From Bacteroidaceae bacterium (GTDB lineage Bacteria; Bacteroidota; Bacteroidia; Bacteroidales; Bacteroidaceae): 46,215 nt of DNA. This document shows, one piece after another, positions 12,747 to 20,257 of the stretch. The position numbers were made by a program, and so were the translations under genes. Numbering within the stretch: the first letter of the stretch is position 1; the number at the start of each line of letters is the position of its first letter. Below the pieces are notes generated by a model. That model did not search any database, was not told the DNA's origin, and saw only the letters and a program-made list of their open reading frames with translations. The DNA is taken from assembly GCA_017555845.1 (NCBI GenBank), contig JAFZFO010000022.1, positions 1-46,215 of the forward strand. Direction: 5' to 3'.

Positions 12747-13181
12747 ATGTCATTAAGCAGAGAAACACAGGAGATGCTGCAGAGTGCCATTACCAAAATG
12801 GCGACAAGATACGTTTCTGCAGAGGAGAGCAAGGTTACCGATTTCCACATCAGAGTAAATGGGGACAACGGAGAACTCACCATCTTAGACGATGATGACA
12901 ACACCCTCGCGCGCGTACATATTAAAGAATGGGAAGGCGAGCACAACGAGGCTGTATACGAGAAAGAGCTGCAGAGCGAGCTGGCAAAGATGCATAAGAA
13001 TGGTGCATTCGACAGCATGAACATCGTGAAGCCCTACTCTTTCGTACTCACCGACGAGGATGGACAGTCTATTGTGGACCTGCTTATCATTGACGATGAC
13101 ACACTCATCCTGAGCGCCGACCTGCTCGAAGGCTTCGATGAGGAAATGAATGCTTTCCTAAAGGAGTTACTTGAAGAATAA
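12747..13181 (+). CDS. Small acidic conserved-type hypothetical protein downstream of secA
   Basis: This 144-aa protein has no signal peptide, no membrane segment and a strongly acidic composition (LDDDDN, LTDEDG, IIDDDT clusters). Predicted beta-hairpins in the first half precede a helical C-terminal tail ending LKELLEE. Its function is not recognised. It starts 11 nt after secA, and codon use matches the neighbours, so it is likely a real cotranscribed gene. The last codons and the stop lie inside a 17-bp perfect stem-loop (13153-13195) and inside the first unit of a tandem repeat, so the C-terminal residues may have been shaped by that repeat. A role in secretion is only guilt by association. 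Confidence 0.8.
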   Translation: MSLSRETQEMLQSAITKMATRYVSAEESKVTDFHIRVNGDNGELTILDDDDNTLARVHIKEWEGEHNEAVYEKELQSELAKMHKNGAFDSMNIVKPYSFVLTDEDGQSIVDLLIIDDDTLILSADLLEGFDEEMNAFLKELLEE

Positions 13182-13195
13182 CTCCTTTAGGAAAG
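13153..13195 (+). repeat. 17-bp perfect stem-loop spanning the stop codon
   Basis: Positions 13153-13169 pair perfectly with 13179-13195 around a 9-nt loop. The TAA stop occupies the first bases of the right arm (13179-13181). No U-run follows, so it is not a standard intrinsic terminator. It could block 3' exonucleases or slow ribosomes at termination. The right arm and loop belong to repeat unit 1; the full left arm is absent from unit 2. Confidence 0.75.
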
Positions 13196-13414
13196 TATCG
13201 ACAAACCGAGCAGCAATTGGTCACACGGAACGGGCGGGTTGCAAGAAGCGAGGTTTGTCAATGCAACATAGGAGTTACTTGAAGAATAACTCCTTTAGGA
13301 AAGTATCGACAAACCGAGCAGCAATTGGTCGCACGGAACGTGCGGGTTGCGAGGAGCGAGCTTTGTCAATGCAAAACAAAGGAATTACTCGAAGAGTGAT
13401 TCTTTCAAAAAAGA
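13162..13414 (+). repeat. Tandem repeat of about 108 bp, two full units plus a degenerate third
   Basis: Unit 1 runs 13162-13269 and unit 2 runs 13270-13379; both open with AGGAGTTACTTGAAGAATAA and are nearly identical for about 65 bases, then diverge at scattered positions. A degenerate third start (AGGAATTACTCGAAGAGTGA) begins at 13380. Each unit also has an internal inverted repeat: GACAAACC near the start and GGTTTGTC or GCTTTGTC near the end. Unit 2 contains a CGCAC/GTGCG mini-hairpin that is broken in unit 1. The region is non-coding apart from the end of the preceding gene. Confidence 0.85.
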
Positions 13415-13442
13415 GGGAACATAAATCCAATAAAAGAATGCT

Positions 13443-13478
13443 ATTGCCCGCCAAATGTCATTTTGGCGGGCAATTTTT
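13443..13478 (+). terminator. Rho-independent terminator after the secA unit
   Basis: A perfect 13-bp stem (13443-13455 with 13462-13474), GC-rich in the middle (GCCCGCC/GGCGGGC), has a 6-nt loop and is followed by a T5 run. It lies 262 nt after the last stop codon, beyond the tandem repeat, so the repeat is probably transcribed as the 3' UTR. Confidence 0.9.
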
Positions 13479-13559
13479 CCATTTTCACAGCACGGTTTCC
13501 TAATAAATCTGCCAAATAGTTAAATATTGAAAAATTTCCGTAATTTAAAGGAGAAACTT

Positions 13560-13591
13560 TTTGCTCCTATTAAGTTTTCGCAGTATCTTTG
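13560..13591 (+). promoter_or_regulatory. Promoter of the TetR-efflux operon
   Basis: TTTG (13560-13563), a 20-nt spacer and TATCTTTG (13584-13591) match the Bacteroidetes housekeeping promoter. Transcription should begin near 13598, about 20 nt before the GTG start. A TTTGC-ACA-GCAAA inverted repeat (13588-13600) overlaps the -7 box and could be an operator for the TetR protein encoded next; that is inference. Confidence 0.75.
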
Positions 13592-13618
13592 CACAGCAAA
13601 ATAAATTAGGGAACAGTA

Positions 13619-14266
13619 GTGAAAGTCAACAGCGAAAAAAAGGAGATTTACAGCTTGATTGTCGAAGCGGCGCACACGTTGTTCATTGAGCACGGAATCA
13701 AGGACGTGAAGATGGACGACATTGCAGCAAGGCTTTCGATATCAAAGCGTACCATATACGAGCTTTTCAAAGACAAGGAGGAGTTGTTGCTCGAAGTCTT
13801 GAAATTCCAGAATGACAAGATGAGCGAGAACGGACGCGAAATTGTACGCAACTCGTCACACATACTCGAGATTATCCTGAAGCTATTCAACCTGCATTTC
13901 AAACTGCTGAAAAAGGTCAACAACAAATTCTTTGCCGACCTTGGAAAATACCCGAGAATATGCCAGGAAAGACAGAGCAAGGAGGCGCTGAACGCAAAGA
14001 AATTCAGTGCATGGATGGAGGTTGGACGACAGCAGGGACTGTTCCGCGAAGATGCAGACTTCAATATCTTCACATTTATCCTGAAGCGTGACCTGACAAC
14101 GATTCTTGAAGTGAAGATGCAGAAAGGACACACCGATCTCGGCAAATACACCCCCGAGGAACTGGGAAGAAAGCTCATTCTCTTTTACCTGAGAGGCATA
14201 TCTACGCCAAAAGGCCAACAGATTATTGAAGAATATTTGAAGGAAAACGAAATAATAATAGAATAG
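13619..14266 (+). CDS. TetR/AcrR-family transcriptional regulator of the efflux operon
   Basis: This 215-aa protein has an N-terminal TetR DNA-binding domain: EAAHTLFIEHGIKDVKMDDI followed by ARLSISKRTIYELFKDKEELL, with the helix-turn-helix at about 29-50. The C-terminal ligand-binding part is poorly conserved, as usual. The start is GTG at 13619; no ATG precedes the DNA-binding domain, and the promoter at 13560-13591 gives a short leader that fits. It is followed 2 nt later by the TolC gene, so it most likely autoregulates the operon and represses the pump until an inducer binds. The inducer is unknown. Confidence 0.93.
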   Translation: MKVNSEKKEIYSLIVEAAHTLFIEHGIKDVKMDDIAARLSISKRTIYELFKDKEELLLEVLKFQNDKMSENGREIVRNSSHILEIILKLFNLHFKLLKKVNNKFFADLGKYPRICQERQSKEALNAKKFSAWMEVGRQQGLFREDADFNIFTFILKRDLTTILEVKMQKGHTDLGKYTPEELGRKLILFYLRGISTPKGQQIIEEYLKENEIIIE

Positions 14267-14268
14267 TT

Positions 14269-15603
14269 ATGAAGATGAAGATGCGATTAATGACAATTAT
14301 TGCTTTTCTGACAGCATTCACACTCACGACAAATGCACAGGAGAGCGCTCCTACAATGCACATCACACTCGACAAGGCTATCGAGTTGGCATTGAGCGAC
14401 AACCCGACAATGAAGGTTGCCGAGAAGGACATTCAGCTCAAGGAAATTTCAAAGACCGAGGCATGGCAGAACCTTTTGCCATCGGTAACACTTGACGGTG
14501 CAATCCAATATAATATCAAGGTTGCCGGCATGAAAGTCGATATGGGCGACGGCAATGTCAGAGAGATGAAGATGGGTAAGGACGGTTCTAACACTTGGAA
14601 CGCTGCATTGCAGGTGGCTATTCCACTCTATGCTCCTGCGGTATACAAGGCGATGAACCTTTCGGAGAGCGACCTTCAGCTTGCTGTCGAGAAGAGCCGC
14701 GGCTCAAAGATCGATCTCATCAACCAGGTTACAAAGGCTTACTATCAGTTGATGCTTGCACAGGATTCATACGAGGTACTCAACGAGAACTACAAGCTTG
14801 CTGTGGCAAACTACGATATCGTGAACAAGATGTACGAGCAGGGAAGAGTGAGCGAGTATGACAAGATCAACGCCGAGGTACAGAAGAACAACGCATGGCC
14901 ATCAGTGGTAAGCGGAAAGAACAGCGTTGAGCTTGCACAGTTGCAGCTGAAGGTGCTCATGGGAATCACTGCTGATGTAAAGTTCATCGTTGCCGACAAC
15001 CTAAAGAACTATGAAGGCGAAATGGCAAAGGCACTGACAAACGACATTGACCTGAGCAACAACTCATCATTGAAGCAGATTGACATGCAGGGCGAGCTCC
15101 TTCACAAGCAGTACAAGATGCTGAACACATCGTTCCAGCCAACGCTTGCGCTCGTGGGCAGCTATCAGTACCAGTCAATCTCAAACACTAATTGGAACAT
15201 TGCAAAATTCAACTGGAGCGATGCTGCATCAATAACATTGTCATTGAGCATTCCCCTTTACAAGGCCGGAAACTTCACAAGCCTCAAGACAAACAAGATT
15301 CAGCAGCAGCAGCTTGCCGAGACAAGAATAAACACAGAGCGTATGTTGAGCATGCAGGCACAGAGCTACGTTGACAACATGACTGCAAGCGCAGAGCAGC
15401 TGCAGAGCAACAAGGCTGCGGTGGAACTTGCCGAGAAGGGTGTGGAAATCAGCCAGAAGCGTTACGACGTGGGTAAAGGCACAATCCTTGAGCTTACAAA
15501 CTCACAGGTATCACTCACAAACACAAGATTGTCGTACAACAACACCATCTACGACTACCTGGTGGCAAAATCGGATTTGAACAAAGTACTTGGAATAGAA
15601 TAA
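14269..15603 (+). CDS. TolC-family outer-membrane efflux protein
   Basis: This 444-aa outer-membrane channel of a tripartite efflux pump has a signal peptide of about 23 residues (ending TTNAQ), then two repeats of the OEP fold. Typical features are ALSDNPTMKVAEKDI near the N-terminus, the long amphipathic helices, and SQKRYDVGKGTILELTNSQVSLTNTRLSYNNTIYDYL split across the second repeat. The length is normal. The start at 14269 is 2 nt after the TetR stop; an in-frame ATG two codons later would give nearly the same signal peptide. Placing the TolC gene first, then the adaptor, then the pump is the common Bacteroidetes order. Confidence 0.95.
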   Translation: MKMKMRLMTIIAFLTAFTLTTNAQESAPTMHITLDKAIELALSDNPTMKVAEKDIQLKEISKTEAWQNLLPSVTLDGAIQYNIKVAGMKVDMGDGNVREMKMGKDGSNTWNAALQVAIPLYAPAVYKAMNLSESDLQLAVEKSRGSKIDLINQVTKAYYQLMLAQDSYEVLNENYKLAVANYDIVNKMYEQGRVSEYDKINAEVQKNNAWPSVVSGKNSVELAQLQLKVLMGITADVKFIVADNLKNYEGEMAKALTNDIDLSNNSSLKQIDMQGELLHKQYKMLNTSFQPTLALVGSYQYQSISNTNWNIAKFNWSDAASITLSLSIPLYKAGNFTSLKTNKIQQQQLAETRINTERMLSMQAQSYVDNMTASAEQLQSNKAAVELAEKGVEISQKRYDVGKGTILELTNSQVSLTNTRLSYNNTIYDYLVAKSDLNKVLGIE

Positions 15604-15621
15604 ATAAAAAAACACATACCT

Positions 15622-16635
15622 ATGAAAAAGAATTTGAAATTCATTGCTATGGCAGCAACAGTGCTGTTGTGTGCCTGCGCAAAGACAGAGGAGACTGCAA
15701 CAACAGTAACAGTCGTGGAGAACCCAAAGGTAAAGATTGCGGGTGTTACAACAGAGGCAGTACCACAGTTGGAGGAGTATGCCACAACTGTTGAGGCAAA
15801 GGTCAAGAACAGCATCATCCCTAACTCTCCATTGCGTATCGAGAAGATTTTCGTGGAGGTTGGCGACAATGTGAAGAAGGGCGACAAGCTTGTACAGCTC
15901 GACGCAAAGGACCTCGACAAGTTGCAGTTGCAGTATGAGTACCAGTTGGTTGACTTCAAGCGTGTTGAGGAGCTCTACAAGGTGGGCGGTATCTCAAAGG
16001 CTGAATATGAGAATGCAAAGACACAGCTCGAGGTAACAAAGAAGACTCTCGACAGCCGCACCGAGAACACAGTTCTCGTTAGCCCTATCGACGGTGTGAT
16101 TTCGGCACGTAACTACGATGACGGCGACATGTACGGTGGTCAGGTAATCCTTGTTGTCGAGCAGATTTCTCCAGTGAAGATGAAGATCAACATCAGCGAG
16201 TCATACTATGCAAAGACAAACAAGAACCTTGACGTGACACTCAAGTTCGACGCTTATGGCGATGAGGAGTTCAAGGGTAACATCGATATCATCTACCCTA
16301 CAATCGCAGCAGCATCACACACATTCCCTGTTGAGATTACTGTGGCAAACGAGAACATGAAGATCCGTCCCGGAATGTATGGCAAGGCTGTGGTCAACTT
16401 CGGTACAAAGGAGCATGTCGTAGTACCTGACCAGGCTGTAATCAAGCAGGCAGGCAGCGGCGACTACTATGTATACACATACGAGAATGGCAAGGTTTAC
16501 CACAACAAGATTGAGCTTGGTCGCCGTCTCGGCAACCGCTATGAGGTAATTGAGGGTATCGTTCCCGGCTCACAGGTTGTAGTAGCCGGCAAGGAGGGCC
16601 TTGCAAATGGCATCGAAGTGGAAGTTATTGAATAA
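15622..16635 (+). CDS. RND efflux periplasmic adaptor lipoprotein (membrane fusion protein)
   Basis: This 337-aa HlyD/AcrA-type adaptor bridges the inner-membrane pump and the TolC channel. The N-terminus is a lipoprotein signal ending LLCAC (Cys19 probable). Then come the lipoyl/barrel-sandwich half (IEKIFVEVGDNVKKGDKLVQLD), a short alpha-hairpin (YELVEELYK-type region with GGISKAEYENAKTQLE), the second lipoyl half (TVLVSPIDGVISARNYDDGDM) and the beta-barrel and membrane-proximal domains (IRPGMYGKAVV, VVPDQAVI). It lies 18 nt after the TolC gene and 23 nt before the pump gene. Confidence 0.95.
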   Translation: MKKNLKFIAMAATVLLCACAKTEETATTVTVVENPKVKIAGVTTEAVPQLEEYATTVEAKVKNSIIPNSPLRIEKIFVEVGDNVKKGDKLVQLDAKDLDKLQLQYEYQLVDFKRVEELYKVGGISKAEYENAKTQLEVTKKTLDSRTENTVLVSPIDGVISARNYDDGDMYGGQVILVVEQISPVKMKINISESYYAKTNKNLDVTLKFDAYGDEEFKGNIDIIYPTIAAASHTFPVEITVANENMKIRPGMYGKAVVNFGTKEHVVVPDQAVIKQAGSGDYYVYTYENGKVYHNKIELGRRLGNRYEVIEGIVPGSQVVVAGKEGLANGIEVEVIE

Positions 16636-16658
16636 GAAACAGATTAAAACAAGACAAT

Positions 16659-19600
16659 ATGAGTGTATATGAAAGTGCCGTAAAAAGGCCTATTATGACC
16701 GCTCTATGCTTTATTGCGGTTGTAATATTCGGTATCTTCTCTTTCTCGAAGCTACCAATTGACCTCATGCCGGATATCGAGACAAACACCATCATGGTCA
16801 TTACCAGCTATTCAGGTGCAAGCTCATCCGACATTGAGAACAACTTGACACGCCCACTTGAGAACTCACTGAACTCGGTGGAACACCTCAAGCACATCAC
16901 ATCAAACTCAAAGGAGAACATCTCTATCATCACTTTGGAGTTTGAATATGGATATGACATCGACGACTTGACAAACGATGTACGCGACAAGCTCGACATG
17001 GTAACATCTATGTTGCCTGACGGCATCAGCAACCCTATCATCTTCAAGTTCTCTACCGACATGATTCCTATCATGATGCTTTCGGTAAAGGCAGAGGAGA
17101 GCCTTCCAGCGCTCTACAAGATCCTCGACGACAATCTCGCCAGCCCATTGGCACGTATTGACGGAGTGGGTACCGTGTCTATCACAGGTGCTCCAAAACG
17201 CGAGATCAACATCTACATGAACCCCGAGAAGATGGAGGCATACAACATCACCGTGGAGAGTGTAAGCTCGGCCATTGCAGCCGAGAACAGAAACGTCCCA
17301 GGCGGTAGCTTCGACATCGGTAACAACACCTATGCATTGCGCGTTGAGGGCGAGTTCAAGAGTCCAAAGGAGATGTTGAACATCGTGGTCGGCTCATTCA
17401 ACGGTGCAAACGTCTACCTCAAGGATATCGCACGCCTTGTGGACAGCACCGAGGAGCGTGCACAGAAGACATTCACTGACGGACAGCAGGGTGCGCTCAT
17501 CACCATTCAGAAGCAGAGCGGCGGTAACTCGGTTCAGATTGCCAACCTGGTTCGCGAAAAGCTCCCCGAGTTGCAGAAGACATTGCCATCGGATGTAAAG
17601 ATAGGTATCATCGCCGATACATCGGAGAACATCAAGCTTACCGTGAAGGCTCTTGCCGAGACCATCGCATATGCCCTTCTGTTCGTGATGGTGGTGGTAT
17701 TCATCTTCCTTGGACGATGGAGAGCCACAGTTATCATCGGTATCACAATTCCGTTCTCACTCATTGCTTCGTTCATCTACCTTCTGATAAGCGACGGTTC
17801 ATTGAACATCATCTCACTCTCTTGTTTGAGTATCGCTATCGGTAACGTTGTGGATGACGCCATCGTGGTTCTTGAGAACATTACAACACACATTGAGCGC
17901 GGTTCAAGCCCCAAGAGTGCTGCCGTACATGCTACAAACGAGGTGGCAATCTCCGTTATTGCATCAACCCTCACAATGTTGGCAGTGTTCTTCCCATTGA
18001 CAATGATTACCGGTATGGCCGGTGTACTTTTCAGACAGCTCGGCTGGATGATGTGTATCATCATGGTGGTATCTACAATCTCGGCGCTGACACTCATTCC
18101 AATGATGTGTTCTCAGATGCTCAAGTTGCAGAAGAAGCAGAGCAAGTTCTTCAAGGTATTCTACACACCAATCGGCCGTGGACTCGACAAGCTCGACAAC
18201 TGGTATGCGAAGCGAATCAATTGGGTTGTACGCCACCGTTGGACAACACTCATTGCCTGCTTCATGGTATTCATTGCCAGCCTTTTCACATTCCCACACA
18301 TAAAGAGCGAGTTCTTCCCACAGCAGGATAGCGCCCGCGCAGCTGCCACATTGGAGCTCCCTATCGGTACACGCGTGGAGAGAGCACAGGAGATTGGTGA
18401 GGAGCTTACCAACCTTTGGATGAGCCGCTATGGCAAGGACATGAAGGCATGTAACTTCAGCGTGGGACAGGCCGATGATGAGAATGCATTCGCTTCTATC
18501 AGTTCAAACGGTACACACATCATCAACTTCAACATGTCGTTCGTGCCATTGACCGACCGTTCAATAGGCCTGGCCGACATCTGCGACCAGATGCGTAAGG
18601 ACATCAAGAACTTCCCTGAGATTGCCCGCAGCAACGTCAAGCTTGGCGGTGGTGGCGGCGGTATGGGCGGCCAGACAAGTGCTTCGTTCGAGATTTACGG
18701 TTATGACTTTGCCATTACCGACAGCCTCGCAAAGCAGCTTTCCAACCGTCTCGATGATTCTCCACTCATCTCACAGGTAAACATCAGCCGTAGCGATTAC
18801 CAGCCTGAGTATCAGGTTGAGTTCGACCGCGAGAAGTTGGCCATGCATGGTTTGAACCTGAGCACAGCTGCCACATACCTGCGCAACCGTTTCAACGGTT
18901 CACTCGCTACATACTTCCGTGAGGATGGTGACGAGTACGATGTAAAGGTACGTTTTGAGCCAGAGAGCCGTACAAGCATTGCAAACATTGAGAATATCAT
19001 CCTATACTCAAACAGCGGTACAAAGGTACGCGTGAAGGATGTGGGCAAGGTCGTACAGCGCGAGTTGCCTCCAACCATCGAGCGTAAGGACCGTGAGCGT
19101 ATCGTAAAGGTTGATGCCATTATGGCTGCAGGCGCAGCACTCAGCGACGGTGTTGCCTACGGTATGGGAGTAATTGATGAGATGACAATCCCAAGCGGTT
19201 ATACAATACAGGTTGCCGGTTCGTATGAGGACCAGATGGAGTCAAATGCCGAGATGGGTGTTCTTGCATTGCTCATCATCATATTGGTATTCATTGTGAT
19301 GGCAGCACAGTTCGAATCACTCACCTATCCGTTCATCATCATGTTCTCTGTTCCATTTGCCTTGAGCGGTGTATTGCTCGCGCTCTACATTACCGGAACA
19401 ACAATGAACATCATGTCAATACTCGGTGCCATCATGCTTATCGGTATCGTAGTAAAGAACGGTATTGTGCTCATTGACTACACCATGCTGTTGCGTGGCC
19501 GCGGATTGGGTATCATCACCGCTACAGTGCGTGCAGCACGTAGCCGTCTGCGTCCTATCCTCATGACAACACTCACAACCATCCTTGGTATGGTGCCATT

Positions 19601-19832
19601 GGCAACAAGCCAGGGCGTAGGTGCCGAGATGTGGCGTCCATTGGGTGTGGCCGTTATCGGTGGTCTTACAATATCTACAATCATGACATTGGTATACACT
19701 CCTGTCATGTACTGTATCTTCGGTTGCAACGGTATCAAGCGCAACCGCAAGAAATTGAGAAAGCAGCGCGAACTCGATCAGTACTGGAACGAGCACAAGA
19801 GCGAGGAGATGCTCATTCACGCTAAGAAATAA
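16659..19832 (+). CDS. RND efflux transporter, AcrB/HAE1 family
   Basis: This 1057-aa inner-membrane proton-driven pump has 12 expected transmembrane segments and two large periplasmic loops. Hallmarks are the N-terminal VKRPIMTALCFIAVVIFG helix, LPIDLMPDI, the TM4 proton-relay pair in GNVVDDAIVVLENI, and the TM10 lysine in GIVVKNGIVLIDYT. A Gly-rich segment (GGGGGGMGGQ, about 665-675) lies in the second periplasmic loop. The substrate (drugs, bile acids, lipids) cannot be decided from sequence; CusA-type metal signatures were not seen. Confidence 0.96.
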   Translation: MSVYESAVKRPIMTALCFIAVVIFGIFSFSKLPIDLMPDIETNTIMVITSYSGASSSDIENNLTRPLENSLNSVEHLKHITSNSKENISIITLEFEYGYDIDDLTNDVRDKLDMVTSMLPDGISNPIIFKFSTDMIPIMMLSVKAEESLPALYKILDDNLASPLARIDGVGTVSITGAPKREINIYMNPEKMEAYNITVESVSSAIAAENRNVPGGSFDIGNNTYALRVEGEFKSPKEMLNIVVGSFNGANVYLKDIARLVDSTEERAQKTFTDGQQGALITIQKQSGGNSVQIANLVREKLPELQKTLPSDVKIGIIADTSENIKLTVKALAETIAYALLFVMVVVFIFLGRWRATVIIGITIPFSLIASFIYLLISDGSLNIISLSCLSIAIGNVVDDAIVVLENITTHIERGSSPKSAAVHATNEVAISVIASTLTMLAVFFPLTMITGMAGVLFRQLGWMMCIIMVVSTISALTLIPMMCSQMLKLQKKQSKFFKVFYTPIGRGLDKLDNWYAKRINWVVRHRWTTLIACFMVFIASLFTFPHIKSEFFPQQDSARAAATLELPIGTRVERAQEIGEELTNLWMSRYGKDMKACNFSVGQADDENAFASISSNGTHIINFNMSFVPLTDRSIGLADICDQMRKDIKNFPEIARSNVKLGGGGGGMGGQTSASFEIYGYDFAITDSLAKQLSNRLDDSPLISQVNISRSDYQPEYQVEFDREKLAMHGLNLSTAATYLRNRFNGSLATYFREDGDEYDVKVRFEPESRTSIANIENIILYSNSGTKVRVKDVGKVVQRELPPTIERKDRERIVKVDAIMAAGAALSDGVAYGMGVIDEMTIPSGYTIQVAGSYEDQMESNAEMGVLALLIIILVFIVMAAQFESLTYPFIIMFSVPFALSGVLLALYITGTTMNIMSILGAIMLIGIVVKNGIVLIDYTMLLRGRGLGIITATVRAARSRLRPILMTTLTTILGMVPLATSQGVGAEMWRPLGVAVIGGLTISTIMTLVYTPVMYCIFGCNGIKRNRKKLRKQRELDQYWNEHKSEEMLIHAKK

Positions 19833-19845
19833 GGATTAACAATAT

Positions 19846-19869
19846 CCGGGGTGGCCCACACCACCCCGG
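19846..19869 (+). repeat. GC-rich intercistronic hairpin between pump and PII-like genes
   Basis: CCGGGGTGG (19846-19854) pairs perfectly with CCACCCCGG (19861-19869) around a 6-nt loop, 18 nt before the next ATG. No U-run follows, so it more likely stabilises or separates the messages than terminates. Confidence 0.7.
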
Positions 19870-19887
19870 AACAAAAACAAGAAATAT

Positions 19888-20181
19888 ATGAAAGGTGTAT
19901 TTATAGCTTTTGACCAGGCGCACAAGGATGCTGTCATCAGCACACTTGACCGACTCAACTGCCGCGGTTTCTCATTCATCGAGCAGTTGCAGGGACGTGG
20001 CAGCAAGACCGGCGAACCACACTACGGCACACACGCTTGGGCATCAATGAACTCAGGCATCATCACAATGGTTGACGACGCAATCGTAGAGAAGCTGTTG
20101 GCTGCACTCAAGAAGATTGATGAGAATGCCGAGATGCTGGGTTTGAGAGCATTCGTATGGAACATTGAGCAGTACTATTGA
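19888..20181 (+). CDS. PII-like small protein linked to the RND pump
   Basis: This 97-aa cytoplasmic protein has the ferredoxin-like layout of the PII superfamily: beta-alpha with FDQAHKDAVISTLDRL, then a T-loop-like segment GRGSKTGEPHYGTHAWAS (about 37-54), a beta strand NSGIITMVDD and a closing helix and strand. PII-like relatives (DUF3240 and similar) are known beside RND pump genes. It is the last gene of the efflux operon and is followed by a strong terminator. PII proteins sense small ligands and switch partners, so it may tune pump activity; the ligand is unknown, and the PII tyrosine or nucleotide-binding details cannot be confirmed by eye. Confidence 0.72.
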   Translation: MKGVFIAFDQAHKDAVISTLDRLNCRGFSFIEQLQGRGSKTGEPHYGTHAWASMNSGIITMVDDAIVEKLLAALKKIDENAEMLGLRAFVWNIEQYY

Positions 20182-20201
20182 TATACTGCCTGAACAAAAT
20201 A

Positions 20202-20239
20202 GATAGCGCCGCCTTCTGAATCCAGAAGGCGGCGCTATC
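20202..20239. terminator. Bidirectional terminator between the efflux operon and the lnb-linked operon
   Basis: A perfect, very GC-rich 17-bp stem (20202-20218 with 20223-20239) has a 4-nt AATC loop and lies between two convergent genes. T-runs on either side are weak, but the stem strength and position fit a shared terminator. Confidence 0.85.
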
Positions 20240-20257
20240 ATATATACAGATATATTA

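Noticed and set aside
13162-13414. CRISPR-like array
   Set aside because: Only two and a half units, 108-bp period, no short repeat with unique spacers, and no cas gene nearby.
13171-13503. A 110-aa frame from a TTG codon across the tandem repeat, with an in-frame 36-residue repeat
   Set aside because: Between units the changes are mostly amino-acid altering (His/Arg, two Lys/Glu, Gly/Ala) with few silent ones, the start overlaps the previous gene, and the frame runs through the terminator. The period of 108 being divisible by three is enough to explain the long frame.
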